Below are positions 1-9,914 of a DNA stretch of 61,920 bases, one piece after another; within the stretch, counting starts at the first letter, position 1, and each line of letters starts with the position of its first letter. The stretch lies in NCBI RefSeq assembly GCF_009649745.1, contig NZ_WJNG01000019.1, positions 1 to 61,920 of the forward strand, given 5' to 3'. The notes beneath the pieces are model-generated. The model ran no database searches. It saw only the letters and a program-made list of their open reading frames with translations, and had not been told where the DNA came from. A program made the translations under genes and the position numbers. This stretch comes from Aquibacillus halophilus. GTDB taxonomy: Bacteria > Bacillota > Bacilli > Bacillales > Amphibacillaceae.

Positions 1-22
1 TATATATCTTCATTTCTTTAGG

Positions 23-138
23 TCTAGTGACAATAGCGGAGAGGTCACACCTGTTCCCATGCCGAACACAGTAGTTAAGCTCTCCAGCGCCCATGGTAGT
101 TGGGGCTTTGCCCCTGCAAGAGTAGGACGTTGCTAGGC
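23..138 (+). rRNA. rrf: 5S ribosomal RNA
   Basis: The sequence contains the 5S core (GAGGTCACACCTGTTCCCAT and GAACACAGTAGTTAAGCTC) and the distal AGAGTAGGACG arm. The 5' CTAGTGAC pairs with the 3' GTTGCTAG to close helix I, which sets the ends to within a base or two. It is the last gene of an rRNA operon whose 16S and 23S lie left of the window. Confidence 0.95.
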
Positions 139-143
139 AATTG

Positions 144-184
144 AAAGCCTCTAAAAGATTTATTCTTTTAGAGGCTTTTTTTTT
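144..184 (+). terminator. rRNA operon terminator
   Basis: A 15-bp inverted repeat (AAAGCCTCTAAAAGA with its complement, loop TTTAT) is followed by a run of nine or more T. It lies directly behind the 5S gene and should end rRNA operon transcription. Confidence 0.93.
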
Positions 185-269
185 GTTATAATTAATTTTA
201 ATACCTCTAATTTTTAAATGGTTTCATACATAGTTATAAAAGAACTAACTACATAGGGAGAGGAACAAA

Positions 270-965
270 ATGCAATTGGCTATGGATTACCTTTTCAAAA
301 GTGAATTTATTCTAATGGCAATTCGAATTTTTATTGCACTACTATTATCTGGTCTTATTGGATTCGAAAGAGAATTAAAAAATCAATCTGCGGGATTTCG
401 CACCCATATTCTCGTAGGGGTAAGTTCTTGTTTGATGATGTTATTATCATTATATGGTTTTGAAGATTATATAGAGAGGTACGAGAATGTAAGGTTTGAT
501 CCTGCTCGGATTCCCTCCTACGTAATTAGTGGTATAGGCTTTCTTGGAGCTGGGACCATCATTGTTAATGGGATGACAATAAGGGGACTAACTACTGCAG
601 CATCTATCTGGGCAGTTGCTGGCATTGGTTTAGTTGTTGGCGCTGGTATGTATGGTGAAGCAATTCTTACTACAGTAGTTATCCTGTTAAGTTTAATGTT
701 CCTAAGTAACTTCGAAAGATATTTTAGAAAAGATAGAAATAAACTCTCTCTTCAAATTGTGATTGGCTCAAAAATGAGTTTGGAAAACATACTAAAAGTA
801 TTTGAAGATTATAGCCTAAAGATTGATAATTTAAGAATTGAAAATGCAGTGGATATGGATAGAAGCGTGTTGATAGTAATAAATAGTATTAAAAAGTCTG
901 ATAAGTATCAACTATACGATCAGATATCAAGAATGGATTATGTCAAACAAGTGAATGAGCGTTAG
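270..965 (+). CDS. MgtC/SapB family membrane protein
   Basis: A 231-aa integral membrane protein. The N-terminal ~145 residues hold about four or five hydrophobic segments with MgtC/SapB hallmarks: GLIGFERE with QSAGFRTH near residues 30-48, then GIGFLGAGTI and GLTTAASIWAVAGIG at about 90-120. The C-terminal ~80 residues are a soluble, ACT-like region as in longer MgtC homologues. MgtC proteins are linked to growth at low magnesium and to modulation of the F-type ATPase, but the role here cannot be read from sequence. The SD GGGAGAGG precedes the ATG. The gene is monocistronic, between the 5S terminator and its own terminator. I saw no clear promoter or magnesium-sensing leader. Confidence 0.85.
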   Translation: MQLAMDYLFKSEFILMAIRIFIALLLSGLIGFERELKNQSAGFRTHILVGVSSCLMMLLSLYGFEDYIERYENVRFDPARIPSYVISGIGFLGAGTIIVNGMTIRGLTTAASIWAVAGIGLVVGAGMYGEAILTTVVILLSLMFLSNFERYFRKDRNKLSLQIVIGSKMSLENILKVFEDYSLKIDNLRIENAVDMDRSVLIVINSIKKSDKYQLYDQISRMDYVKQVNER

Positions 966-994
966 TAAGTGTACACCTAATTTTCAATAAATTC

Positions 995-1028
995 AAAAAT
1001 CCTTGTCTGAAATAGCAGGGATTTTTTT
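995..1028 (+). terminator. terminator of the mgtC-like gene
   Basis: Stem AAATCCTTG/CAGGGATTT (one G-T pair) followed by seven T. It separates the gene from the ctsR operon. Confidence 0.8.
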
Positions 1029-1065
1029 CATATTTATCGGCAAGAATAATAAATAAACATTTCAT

Positions 1066-1118
1066 TTGCATCAAATAAAAAGAGGAGTATAATAATAATA
1101 AAGTCAAAGATAGTCAAA
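1066..1118 (+). promoter_or_regulatory. ctsR operon promoter with CtsR operator
   Basis: Sigma-A-type TTGCAT, 16-bp spacer, TATAAT (1066-1093). Just downstream at 1102-1118 lies the direct heptad repeat AGTCAAA-GAT-AGTCAAA, which matches the known CtsR operator (tandem GGTCAAA heptads, 3-bp spacing) except for the first base of each heptad. Its position over the expected start site fits autorepression of the operon by CtsR, relieved by heat. Confidence 0.9.
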
Positions 1119-1139
1119 GTCAGAACTGAGGAGGGGAAA

Positions 1140-1598
1140 ATGAGTAATATTTCAGATGTTATTGAAGCCTACCTAAAAAATATTATTCAAGGAAACAACA
1201 AAAACACGATTGAAATTAAGCGAAGTGAAGTAGCTGATCGATTTGAATGTGTTCCTTCTCAAATAAACTATGTGATAAATACCCGTTTCACCATCGAAAG
1301 AGGATATATCGTTGAAAGTAAACGTGGTGGCGGAGGTTATATTCGTATTATTAGAATTACCAATGAGGACAAAGCAAAGCTTATTGATGAAATTATTGAA
1401 ATGATTCAACCAAGAGTAACTCAACAAGCTGCGATTGATATTTATGAAAGAATGCTGGAAGAAGAGTTAATAACAAAACGTGAGGCAAAAATTATGTTAA
1501 GTGCGGTTAGTAGAGCAACACTTGCATTTCAATTACCTCTTCGAGATGAAATAAGGTCCAGAATCATGACAGCAATGCTATCGTCACTTAAATACTAA
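1140..1598 (+). CDS. ctsR: Transcriptional repressor CtsR (class III heat-shock genes)
   Basis: 152 aa, the usual CtsR length. The N-terminal winged helix-turn-helix includes RFECVPSQINYVINTRFT and the glycine-rich wing ESKRGGGGYIRI near residues 60-70. The C-terminal half is the dimerisation and McsB-contact domain. CtsR represses its own operon and clp genes. At high temperature it senses heat through the glycine-rich loop, is inactivated, and is then degraded by ClpCP. SD GAGGAGGGG lies five bases before the ATG. It is the first gene of ctsR-mcsA-mcsB-clpC, which has a CtsR operator upstream. Confidence 0.97.
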   Translation: MSNISDVIEAYLKNIIQGNNKNTIEIKRSEVADRFECVPSQINYVINTRFTIERGYIVESKRGGGGYIRIIRITNEDKAKLIDEIIEMIQPRVTQQAAIDIYERMLEEELITKREAKIMLSAVSRATLAFQLPLRDEIRSRIMTAMLSSLKY

Positions 1599-1622
1599 GA
1601 CTGTTTTGAAGGAGATGATGGT

Positions 1623-2168
1623 ATGGAGTGCCAAGAATGCCATGAACGCCCAGCGACATTACATTTTACTAAAGTGATAAATGGGAGTAAGACAGAGAAC
1701 CACGTCTGTGAACATTGTGCTAAAGAAAAAGGCTATGTTTCTTATGGGGAAGAAGCTTATTCGCTACATGATCTGCTTTCTGGTCTTTTTAACTTCGAAC
1801 CCTCTTCTTTAAATGAACAAACATCTAAAGATATTACGAGTCAACATCATTTAAAATGTTTAAAATGTGGTATGACTTACCAAGAGTTTACTAAAGTTGG
1901 TAAGTTTGGATGTGCATCCTGTTACGATGCCTTTTCAGAGCGTCTAAATCCTATATTCCGTCGTGTGCATAGTGGCAATATAGTCCATGATGGTAAGATT
2001 CCCAAAAGAATAGGAAGTAACATCCATCAAAAGAAACAATTAAATGAACATAAAGAAAAACTTCAAGAATTAATTCAAAGTGAAGAATTTGAACAGGCAG
2101 CACAAGTACGGGATCAAATAAAAGAGATAGAAAAAGGCATTAAGCCTAATGGGGAAGGAGAGGTTTAA
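1623..2168 (+). CDS. mcsA: McsA, zinc-finger activator of McsB
   Basis: 181 aa. Four CxxC motifs are visible: C3/C6, C29/C32 and two more at CLKC and CASC, consistent with two zinc sites. The C-terminus carries a UVR-type helical motif ([18 protein letters not shown]), as in ClpC and UvrB. McsA binds and activates the arginine kinase McsB and helps target CtsR. The SD GGAGATGATGGT precedes the ATG. The stop codon overlaps the mcsB start by one base (TAATG), so the two are probably translationally coupled. Confidence 0.95.
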   Translation: MECQECHERPATLHFTKVINGSKTENHVCEHCAKEKGYVSYGEEAYSLHDLLSGLFNFEPSSLNEQTSKDITSQHHLKCLKCGMTYQEFTKVGKFGCASCYDAFSERLNPIFRRVHSGNIVHDGKIPKRIGSNIHQKKQLNEHKEKLQELIQSEEFEQAAQVRDQIKEIEKGIKPNGEGEV

Positions 2169-3232
2169 TGTCACTACAGCAATTTATAAATGAAGCGATA
2201 AGTCCATGGATGAAAGAAGAAGGTCCAGATAGTGATATTGTTATGAGCACTAGGATTAGATTAGCTAGGAATTTTGATCAGACACCTTTCCCCATTATTG
2301 CTAAAAGTCAAAACTTGGAGAAAATTCTAGATTTTTTTCAACAAGAATATCACCATCAATCGTTTAATAATTACCATGATTTAGAATTTGTTAAAATGAG
2401 TGACCTGCAACCAATAGAAAAGCGTGTACTTGTTGAAAAACACTTAATAAGTCCCCACTTGGCTGAAAACGCGGAATTAGGGGGCGCTTTAATCTCAAAA
2501 AACGAACAGGTTTCGGTTATGGTTAATGAAGAAGATCATATACGTGTTCAATTGTATTTTCCGGGTTTTCAACTAGAGGAAGCACTTGATCAGGCATTTG
2601 AGTTAGATGATTGGCTAGAAGAAAAAATTAACTATGCATTTGATGAAAAAAAAGGCTATCTAACTAGCTGCCCAACTAATGTCGGAACAGGAATGCGCGC
2701 TTCAGTAATGATGCACTTACCCGCTTTAACCTTAACTCAGAAGGTCAATCGCATGATTCCTGCAATTAATCAATTGGGCCTTGTGGTAAGAGGTATTTAC
2801 GGTGAGGGTAGTGAAGCGTTAGGAAATATTTTTCAAATATCGAATCAGATCACACTTGGTAGATCTGAAAGGGATATTGTTGAGGACTTGCAGAGTGTTG
2901 TTAACAAATTAGTTGAACAAGAACGAAAGGCACGTCATATTCTTGTTGAACAATCAGAACTCCAATTAGAGGATCGTATTTTTAGATCCTGTGGTGTATT
3001 ACAGTATAGTCGTATCATAGAATCTAAAGAGACAGCAAAATGTTTATCTGATGTAAGGTTGGGTATTGATATTGGATATATTGAAAATATCCCTAAAACA
3101 ATCCTAAATGAATTAATGGTATTAACCCAGCCGGGCTTTTTGCAACAATATGCAAAAAAAACACTGTCACCACATGAGAGAGACATATTAAGAGCCTCTT
3201 TAATTAGAGAAAGATTAAAATTAGAAAAATAA
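2168..3232 (+). CDS. mcsB: Protein arginine kinase McsB
   Basis: 354 aa, with the phosphagen-kinase-like ATP-guanido catalytic domain. STRIRLARN lies near residue 27, the catalytic-region [11 protein letters not shown] at about 174-184 and GEGSEALGN at about 217. McsB phosphorylates arginines on CtsR and misfolded proteins, marking them for ClpC-ClpP. It starts on the last base of the mcsA stop codon, after the SD GGGGAAGGAGAGG. The order ctsR-mcsA-mcsB-clpC puts kinase, activator, repressor and unfoldase under one operator. Confidence 0.97.
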   Translation: MSLQQFINEAISPWMKEEGPDSDIVMSTRIRLARNFDQTPFPIIAKSQNLEKILDFFQQEYHHQSFNNYHDLEFVKMSDLQPIEKRVLVEKHLISPHLAENAELGGALISKNEQVSVMVNEEDHIRVQLYFPGFQLEEALDQAFELDDWLEEKINYAFDEKKGYLTSCPTNVGTGMRASVMMHLPALTLTQKVNRMIPAINQLGLVVRGIYGEGSEALGNIFQISNQITLGRSERDIVEDLQSVVNKLVEQERKARHILVEQSELQLEDRIFRSCGVLQYSRIIESKETAKCLSDVRLGIDIGYIENIPKTILNELMVLTQPGFLQQYAKKTLSPHERDILRASLIRERLKLEK

Positions 3233-3251
3233 ACGGCAGGAGGAATAATTT

Positions 3252-5684
3252 ATGATGTTTGGACGTTTTACTGAAAGAGCACAAAAAGTGTTAGCACTCT
3301 CTCAAGAAGAGGCTGTAAGACTTGGTCATAATAATATAGGTACAGAACATATCTTACTAGGATTAGTGAGCGAAGGGGAAGGGATAGCTGCCAAATCACT
3401 TTCTTCATTAGGTCTTGAAACAGAAAAAATTCAAGAGGAAGTAGAAAAACTGATAGGCAGGGGACAAAAAGTATCCCAAACGATTCATTACACACCACGA
3501 GCTAAAAAGGTCATTGAGTTGTCGATGGATGAAGCTAGAAAGTTAGGTCACTCTTATGTCGGAACAGAACATATTTTACTTGGCTTGATCCGAGAGGGTG
3601 AAGGTGTAGCCGCTCGTGTACTTAATAATTTAGGTGTAAGCTTAAATAAGGCACGTCAACAAGTACTACAATTACTAGGGAGTAACGAATCAACATCTAG
3701 TCAACACGGCCGTGGGGGTCAGTTAGCTACAGCTAACACACCTACTTTAGATTCGCTAGCTAGAGATCTAACTTCTATTGCTAAAGAGGGAAATATAGAC
3801 CCAGTTATAGGTCGTGAAAAGGAAATTGAACGAGTTATTCAAATATTAAGCCGTCGGACAAAAAACAACCCTGTATTAATAGGTGAGCCAGGTGTTGGTA
3901 AAACAGCAGTAGCTGAAGGCTTGGCACAACAAATTGTGAACAATGAAATTCCAGAAACACTCCGTGACAAACGGGTGATGACATTGGATATGGGTACGGT
4001 AGTTGCAGGTACAAAATACCGTGGTGAATTCGAAGATCGTCTAAAAAAGGTGATGGAAGAAATCCGTCAAGCAGGGAATATTATTTTATTTATAGATGAA
4101 CTGCACACATTAATAGGTGCAGGTGGTGCTGAAGGTGCTATTGATGCTTCAAACATATTAAAGCCTTCCCTTGCACGTGGTGAATTACAGTGTATTGGTG
4201 CAACTACATTGGATGAATACCGTAAATATATAGAAAAAGATGCTGCACTTGAGCGACGTTTTCAACCTATCCGGGTTGAAGAACCAACTTTAGATGAATC
4301 TATTCTAATTTTAAAAGGGTTGCGTGATCGCTATGAAGCGCATCACCGTGTGACTATTACAGATGAGGCAATTGAAGCCTCTGTAAGATTTTCCGATAGA
4401 TATATAACTGATCGTTTCTTGCCTGATAAAGCAATAGATCTAATTGATGAATCTGCTTCTAAAGTTCGTCTTCGCTCTTACACAGCTCCACCTAACTTAA
4501 AGGAGTTGGAACAAAATCTTGAAGAAGTTAGAAAAGAGAAGGATGCAGCTGTTCAAAGTCAGGAATTTGAGAAAGCTGCATCATTAAGAGATAATGAACA
4601 GCGGTTAAGAGAAGAATTAGATAAAACGAAAGAAGAATGGAAAGAAAAACAAGGTCAAGAAAGCTCAGAAGTAACTGTAGAAGACATAGCGGGCGTTGTT
4701 TCAACGTGGACTGGTGTGCCTGTATCTAAACTAACCAAAGATGAAACGGAACGACTATTAAATATGGAGTCTGTATTACACAATCGTTTAATTGGTCAAG
4801 AAGAGGCAGTTAAAGCGGTATCGAAGGCTATTCGACGTGCAAGAGCAGGACTTAAGGACCCGAAGCGGCCGATTGGCTCATTCATCTTTCTAGGGCCTAC
4901 AGGTGTAGGTAAAACTGAGTTGGCACGTGCATTAGCAGATGTAATGTTTGGTGATGAAGAGTCCATGATTCGGATTGATATGTCAGAGTATATGGAGAAA
5001 CACTCCACATCTCGGTTAGTTGGGTCACCTCCAGGATATGTAGGTTATGAAGAAGGTGGACAATTGACTGAAAAGGTGCGCAGAAAACCATACTCTGTTG
5101 TTCTACTGGATGAAGTAGAAAAGGCTCATCCAGAAGTGTTTAACATTCTGCTGCAGGTATTAGAGGATGGGCGTTTAACTGATTCTAAAGGCAGAGTAGT
5201 TGATTTTAGAAATACAGTATTAATCATGACTTCCAATGTAGGGGCAAGTGAACTTAAACGCAACAAATATGTTGGATTTAACTTTGGTGATGAGCAAGAG
5301 GACTACAAAGGTATGAAATCAAAAGTGGTAGAAGAATTGAAAAAAGCATTCCGTCCTGAATTTCTAAATAGAATCGACGAAACCATAGTTTTCCATTCTT
5401 TAGAAAGAAAGCATATGAAACACATTGTAACACTTATGGTAGAGCAACTTCAGAAACGTTTATTAGATCAGGATATAAACTTTGTCTTAACTGATGAGGC
5501 AATTGAAAAGATAGCAAAAGAAGGGTTTGATCCTGAGTATGGTGCGCGTCCTCTACGAAGATCAATTCAAAAAAATGTAGAAGACTTGCTATCAGAGGAA
5601 TTACTAAAGGAAACAATCAAAAAAGGTCAAAAGATTCAAATTGATATAGATAAAGAAAATCAGTTTGTTGTTTCAACAGACTAA
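3252..5684 (+). CDS. clpC: ATP-dependent Clp protease ATP-binding subunit ClpC
   Basis: 810 aa, typical of ClpC. Domain order: two Clp-N repeats (1-145), AAA-1 with Walker A GEPGVGKT (about 208-215), a coiled-coil/UVR linker with [12 protein letters not shown] (about 425-480), and AAA-2 with GPTGVGKT (about 545) plus the GYVGYEEGG pore-loop segment. ClpC unfolds substrates for ClpP, using adaptors such as MecA and McsB. Two adjacent ATG codons (MMFGRF) follow the SD GCAGGAGG; the first is taken. It is the last gene of the CtsR-controlled unit and is followed by a strong terminator. Confidence 0.98.
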   Translation: MMFGRFTERAQKVLALSQEEAVRLGHNNIGTEHILLGLVSEGEGIAAKSLSSLGLETEKIQEEVEKLIGRGQKVSQTIHYTPRAKKVIELSMDEARKLGHSYVGTEHILLGLIREGEGVAARVLNNLGVSLNKARQQVLQLLGSNESTSSQHGRGGQLATANTPTLDSLARDLTSIAKEGNIDPVIGREKEIERVIQILSRRTKNNPVLIGEPGVGKTAVAEGLAQQIVNNEIPETLRDKRVMTLDMGTVVAGTKYRGEFEDRLKKVMEEIRQAGNIILFIDELHTLIGAGGAEGAIDASNILKPSLARGELQCIGATTLDEYRKYIEKDAALERRFQPIRVEEPTLDESILILKGLRDRYEAHHRVTITDEAIEASVRFSDRYITDRFLPDKAIDLIDESASKVRLRSYTAPPNLKELEQNLEEVRKEKDAAVQSQEFEKAASLRDNEQRLREELDKTKEEWKEKQGQESSEVTVEDIAGVVSTWTGVPVSKLTKDETERLLNMESVLHNRLIGQEEAVKAVSKAIRRARAGLKDPKRPIGSFIFLGPTGVGKTELARALADVMFGDEESMIRIDMSEYMEKHSTSRLVGSPPGYVGYEEGGQLTEKVRRKPYSVVLLDEVEKAHPEVFNILLQVLEDGRLTDSKGRVVDFRNTVLIMTSNVGASELKRNKYVGFNFGDEQEDYKGMKSKVVEELKKAFRPEFLNRIDETIVFHSLERKHMKHIVTLMVEQLQKRLLDQDINFVLTDEAIEKIAKEGFDPEYGARPLRRSIQKNVEDLLSEELLKETIKKGQKIQIDIDKENQFVVSTD

Positions 5685-5713
5685 CAATGTCTATAGTTAG
5701 GCATTGCTTGTGT

Positions 5714-5745
5714 AAGTCGGAAGGCCACCACCTTCCGACTTTTTA
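5714..5745 (+). terminator. ctsR-clpC operon terminator
   Basis: Eleven-bp stem AAGTCGGAAGG/CCTTCCGACTT with loop CCACCA, ending in a short T run. It separates clpC from radA. Confidence 0.88.
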
Positions 5746-5912
5746 TACTATCAGAATTTTTTCTTGATTACGCATAATGATGTTTATCGGAAATTAAACT
5801 TGTATGGGTGCTCTGTAAATTTTGAAAACTCTTAAATAAAGAGTCAATGGTCGAGTTTTTTTGATAGTTTCGATATGATAGTTATATAAACGTTACTAAA
5901 TTGATAGAACAA

Positions 5913-5945
5913 TGTAACTTGAAATCAACGTTACTCGTTTATAAT
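5913..5945 (+). promoter_or_regulatory. candidate radA-disA promoter(s), ECF-like and sigma-A-like
   Basis: Two overlapping candidates are seen. TGTAAC (5913-5918), a 17-bp spacer and CGTTTA resembles extracytoplasmic-function sigma promoters (TGWAAC, N16-17, CGWC). TTGAAA with a 15-bp spacer and TATAAT (5919-5945) is a tight sigma-A-like match. A 9-bp direct repeat AACGTTACT (5889-5897 and 5927-5935) brackets the -35 region. In B. subtilis radA-disA is also transcribed by SigM, which makes the ECF reading plausible but unproven. Confidence 0.45.
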
Positions 5946-5971
5946 TGATATAGGTATGAGGAGCGATTGCT

Positions 5972-7345
5972 TTGGCAAAAAGAAAAACAAAATATACTTG
6001 TCAAGAATGTGGATATGAATCAGCAAAATGGATGGGGAAATGCCCTGGCTGTAATAACTGGAATACATTAGTTGAAGAAGTGGTAGCAATACAAAATCCC
6101 TCAAGACATACAACAACAGCTCAAACTTCCAAAGCAAAAGCAGAAAGAATCACCGCAATTCAATCCCAAAAGGAACCAAGAATTACAACGGATATGGCCG
6201 AGTTCAATCGAGTATTAGGAGGAGGTATTGTCCTAGGCTCCCTGGTGCTTATTGGTGGAGACCCTGGGATAGGAAAATCAACGTTACTATTGCAAGTATC
6301 AGCTCAACTCGCCGACAAGGACATAAAGGTCTTGTATATTTCAGGGGAGGAATCGGCTCAGCAAACCAAACTTCGAGCCGACCGACTTGGAGTTAAGTCA
6401 GATCAACTTTATGTATTAGCAGAAACTAACCTCATAGATATTGCAAATCAAATTGAACAATTGGCACCCTCCTTTGTTGTTATCGATTCTATTCAGACTA
6501 TCTTTCGCGAAGAAGTATCAAGTGCACCTGGTAGCGTTTCCCAAGTGCGTGAATGTACAAGTGAATTAATGCGAATAGCTAAGGGTAACAACATCCCAAT
6601 CTTTATTGTAGGGCATGTCACTAAAGAAGGAGCAATTGCTGGCCCGCGACTCTTAGAGCATATGGTAGATGCGGTTTTATATTTTGAAGGAGAGCGGCAT
6701 CATACTTTTCGAATTCTACGGGGAGTAAAAAATCGTTTTGGAAGTACAAATGAAATGGGAATTTTTGAAATGAAAGAAGAAGGTTTAAGAGAAGTACTGA
6801 ACCCTTCTGAAATATTTCTGGAAGAAAGATCTCAGGGCGCAGCAGGTTCAACGGTTGTAGCATCAATGGAAGGAAGTAGACCGGTATTAGTTGAAATCCA
6901 ATCCCTTATTTCCCCAACGAGTTTTGGTAATCCTAGAAGAATGGCAACTGGAATTGACCATAACCGAGTGCCATTACTAATGGCTGTATTAGAAAAAAGA
7001 GTTGGTTTAATGCTACAAAACCAGGATGCGTATGTAAAAGTAGCTGGTGGGGTAAAATTAGATGAACCTGCTATTGACTTGGCTATTGCTGTCAGTATAG
7101 CTTCTAGTTTTAAAGATCAACCCTCTAAACCGAATGATGTGTTAATAGGAGAGGTCGGCCTGACAGGAGAGATTCGAAGAGTGTCTAGAATTGAACAAAG
7201 AGTTCAAGAAGCGGCAAAGTTAGGATTCAAACGTGCAATTGTACCAAATAAAAATATGGATGGATGGACCCCACCATCAGATATTGAGGTTATAGGTGTT
7301 AATTCAGTTCATGAAGCATTGAAGGCTACATTAGGAGGAAGATAA
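5972..7345 (+). CDS. radA: DNA repair protein RadA (Sms)
   Basis: 457 aa. The N-terminal zinc finger has C10/C13 and C24/C27, the RecA-like domain has Walker [11 protein letters not shown] near residue 95, the RadA-specific KNRFG motif is at about 251, and a Lon-protease-like domain forms the C-terminus. RadA is a branched-DNA helicase that helps process recombination intermediates. The start is TTG, with GAGGAG 9 bases upstream and family-typical MAKRKTKY. Its stop directly abuts the disA ATG, matching the known functional link in which DisA scans DNA and RadA modulates it. Confidence 0.97.
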   Translation: MAKRKTKYTCQECGYESAKWMGKCPGCNNWNTLVEEVVAIQNPSRHTTTAQTSKAKAERITAIQSQKEPRITTDMAEFNRVLGGGIVLGSLVLIGGDPGIGKSTLLLQVSAQLADKDIKVLYISGEESAQQTKLRADRLGVKSDQLYVLAETNLIDIANQIEQLAPSFVVIDSIQTIFREEVSSAPGSVSQVRECTSELMRIAKGNNIPIFIVGHVTKEGAIAGPRLLEHMVDAVLYFEGERHHTFRILRGVKNRFGSTNEMGIFEMKEEGLREVLNPSEIFLEERSQGAAGSTVVASMEGSRPVLVEIQSLISPTSFGNPRRMATGIDHNRVPLLMAVLEKRVGLMLQNQDAYVKVAGGVKLDEPAIDLAIAVSIASSFKDQPSKPNDVLIGEVGLTGEIRRVSRIEQRVQEAAKLGFKRAIVPNKNMDGWTPPSDIEVIGVNSVHEALKATLGGR

Positions 7346-8419
7346 ATGGAATGGCAGGACAGGAAATATACTGCCATTGGTGAGATGTTAAAGTTAGTAG
7401 CACCAGGAACCCCCATACGAGCAGGGATTGAAAATGTATTGCGTGCTAAAACTGGCGGTCTTATCGTGGTAGGTTACAGTGACAAAATGAAGCGCATCGT
7501 TGATGGAGGATTTGCTATTCATACCCAGCTAACATCGGCAAACCTTTATGAATTAGCAAAAATGGATGGAGCAATAATTTTAAATGGTGAAGGAACTTCT
7601 ATTTTATATGCAAACGTACAATTGATGCCGGAACCATCAATTATATCTAAGGAAACCGGTATGCGTCATCGAACAGCAGAGCGTGTAGCAAAACAAACAG
7701 AAAATCTAGTAATCGCTATTTCAGAGAGAAGAAATGTAATAACCCTTTATAAGGGAAACATCCGATATGCTCTGAAACAGATAGGGGTAATTTTAACAAA
7801 AGCAAATCAAGCCATGCAGACTTTGGAGAAATATAAAATAGTTTTGGATCAAGGGATTACAAACCTTGGTGCCCTTGAATTTGAAGATTTGGTCACTCTA
7901 ACTGAAGTGGTTCAAGTTATCCATCGAATCGAAATGGTCTTAAGAATTAAGACTGAAATTTTGAACTATATTAATGAGCTAGGTACTGAAGGAAGACTGA
8001 TTGAATTACAGCTCGATGAACTAGTTTCAAATATAGAGGATGAGGCTCTTCTCCTTATCAAAGACTATTGTATTAAAGGCGAGAATAGTCCTGAGTATAT
8101 TTTAAATAAGATTCAAGAAGCATCGCGTACTGAATTAATGGAAGATATGCAGATTATTAAACTTTTAGGGTACCCTGCAAATGCGAAATCGGATGAGGTC
8201 ATTTTTCCAAGAGGTTATCGAATACTAAACAGAATCCCTAGACTACCAATGATCATCATTGAATATCTAACAGATAACTTCAGTAATTTAAATGAAATTG
8301 TCATGGCCACAACCACTGAATTGGTAAGAGTGAATGGGGTTGGTGAGGTTAGAGCAGAAAAGATAAAAGAAGGCTTAAGTAGAATTCAAGAACAATTATT
8401 CATCGACAGACATATCTAA
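7346..8419 (+). CDS. disA: Diadenylate cyclase DisA (DNA integrity scanner)
   Basis: 357 aa, the usual length. The N-terminal DAC domain carries the catalytic DGA (residues 74-76) and RHRT (107-110) motifs. A helical linker follows, and the C-terminus has a helix-hairpin-helix DNA-binding motif ([18 protein letters not shown]). It makes c-di-AMP from two ATP as an octamer and falls silent on branched DNA, delaying sporulation after damage. The zero-base spacing from radA implies coupling; the SD AGGAGG lies inside the radA 3' end. Confidence 0.97.
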   Translation: MEWQDRKYTAIGEMLKLVAPGTPIRAGIENVLRAKTGGLIVVGYSDKMKRIVDGGFAIHTQLTSANLYELAKMDGAIILNGEGTSILYANVQLMPEPSIISKETGMRHRTAERVAKQTENLVIAISERRNVITLYKGNIRYALKQIGVILTKANQAMQTLEKYKIVLDQGITNLGALEFEDLVTLTEVVQVIHRIEMVLRIKTEILNYINELGTEGRLIELQLDELVSNIEDEALLLIKDYCIKGENSPEYILNKIQEASRTELMEDMQIIKLLGYPANAKSDEVIFPRGYRILNRIPRLPMIIIEYLTDNFSNLNEIVMATTTELVRVNGVGEVRAEKIKEGLSRIQEQLFIDRHI

Positions 8420-8475
8420 AACTCAACAAAAATTGACTTATGATATTGTGTGTGGTAGAATCTAATGTTTGGTGT

Positions 8476-8504
8476 TTGACTGTTTTTGTCAATTGTGTTA
8501 TTTT
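8476..8504 (+). promoter_or_regulatory. candidate yacL promoter
   Basis: TTGACT, 17-bp spacer, TATTTT. The -35 box begins a short inverted repeat, TTGAC-N7-GTCAA (8476-8492). This would allow yacL transcription independent of radA-disA. Confidence 0.55.
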
Positions 8505-8577
8505 ATATGAATAGAATTTATAAACATATTAGATTATTTTTTATAATATTGGGGATACTGTTTAATAGGAGGTGATT

Positions 8578-9672
8578 ATGGTGCTAAAAAGAATCGTACA
8601 GTTATTTATTATTGTTGCGGGTGGTACCATTGGCTATTTATACGTGCCGGATTTGATTGTCTTAATGGATTTATCTAGTAATAATTGGATAGAGTCTCCC
8701 TATGTAGGCTTAGTTCTAGGTGCTATTATTTTATTTTTATTAACGTTTTGGGCGGTCGATTATATTGTTGAATTTTTCCGTATAGTGGAAGAAACGTTGG
8801 TTAAAGCTCCGGTAGCAGACCTTTTATTTGGTAGTTTGGGAATAATTATCGGTTTGGTCATTGCATTTTTAATTAATATTCCAATTCAAGATATGGAAAT
8901 TCAAGTAGTTTCGCAGGTCGTACCGATCTTTCTAACGGTACTCTTAGGTTACTTTGGCTTCCAGGTTGGTTTTAAACGAAGAGATGAGTTCCTAGGGTTG
9001 TTAACGTTGGCTAAGAAGGAAAAGAAAAAATCCGACGAAATTGATGAAAATGACAGTATTATACCTAAAGTGAAGATATTGGATACTAGCGTAATTATTG
9101 ATGGAAGAATTGCTGATATTTGCCAAACTAGCTTTCTAGAAGGTACGATTATAATTCCACAATTCGTGTTAGAAGAGTTGCAGCATATTGCTGACTCATC
9201 TGATGTATTAAAAAGAAATCGTGGACGTCGTGGCCTGGACGTTTTAAATAGAATGCAAAAGGATTTGCAGGTGAACGTGGAAATCTATGAAGGTGACTTT
9301 GAGGAAATTCAAGAAGTAGATAGCAAGCTAGTTAAACTAGCAAAGGTAATAAACGGAATTGTAGTCACTAATGATTTTAATCTTAATAAAGTGTGTGAAT
9401 TTCAGAATGTTCAAGTGCTTAATATTAATGACCTTGCAAATGCTGTTAAGCCAATCGTATTACCTGGTGAAGAGCTAACGGTACAGGTAATTAAAGACGG
9501 GAAAGAACAGAATCAAGGTGTAGCATATTTAGATGATGGAACAATGATTGTTGTGGAAGAGGGAAAAAATTATATTGGTAGGACGATAGAAGTCTTAATT
9601 ACCAGTGTATTGCAAACCTCCGCAGGTCGTATGATATTTGCGAAACCAAAATTGCTTGAAAAAGCTCTCTGA
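8578..9672 (+). CDS. yacL: PIN/TRAM domain membrane protein (YacL family)
   Basis: 364 aa. Four hydrophobic segments occupy roughly residues 5-130. A PIN nuclease domain follows (KILDTSVIIDGRIADI, EELQHIAD, VVTNDFNL supply the acidic residues), then a TRAM-type RNA-binding domain at the C-terminus (GEELTVQVIKDGKEQNQGVAYLDDG). The fold suggests a membrane-tethered RNase, but the substrate is not established. The start is taken at the ATG five bases after AGGAGG; a GTG at 8581 is an alternative. It follows disA as in other Bacillales and has its own candidate promoter. Confidence 0.92.
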   Translation: MVLKRIVQLFIIVAGGTIGYLYVPDLIVLMDLSSNNWIESPYVGLVLGAIILFLLTFWAVDYIVEFFRIVEETLVKAPVADLLFGSLGIIIGLVIAFLINIPIQDMEIQVVSQVVPIFLTVLLGYFGFQVGFKRRDEFLGLLTLAKKEKKKSDEIDENDSIIPKVKILDTSVIIDGRIADICQTSFLEGTIIIPQFVLEELQHIADSSDVLKRNRGRRGLDVLNRMQKDLQVNVEIYEGDFEEIQEVDSKLVKLAKVINGIVVTNDFNLNKVCEFQNVQVLNINDLANAVKPIVLPGEELTVQVIKDGKEQNQGVAYLDDGTMIVVEEGKNYIGRTIEVLITSVLQTSAGRMIFAKPKLLEKAL

Positions 9673-9696
9673 AAAGGGTATAACATATAGTGGGAA

Positions 9697-9730
9697 AACA
9701 AAAGTGATAACTTATGTTATCGCTTTTGTT
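9697..9730 (+). terminator. inverted repeat after yacL, likely terminator
   Basis: A perfect 15-bp stem AACAAAAGTGATAAC/GTTATCGCTTTTGTT with G-T pairing and a TTAT loop. The T-rich part lies inside the 3' arm rather than after it, so terminator strength is uncertain. The rest of 9673-9914 shows nothing further that I can assign. Confidence 0.6.
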
Positions 9731-9914
9731 ATACTATCAGAACTTTTATGTTAAATAGACCGAAGTATATAGTTAAAAAATTAGTGCTTTCAATCGATAA
9801 TTGTAGTTAAGTCAGATTAATGGTGTTAACATTGCTTGTAGTTATCAGAGAAATTAGTACTAGATAACTAGTGGACAAGTCCCTTACTATATACAACTAA
9901 TAAGGCGGATAAAT

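Noticed and set aside
1173-1427. - strand frame opposite ctsR
   Set aside because: Lies wholly within a well-supported gene and has no recognisable motif; typical shadow frame.
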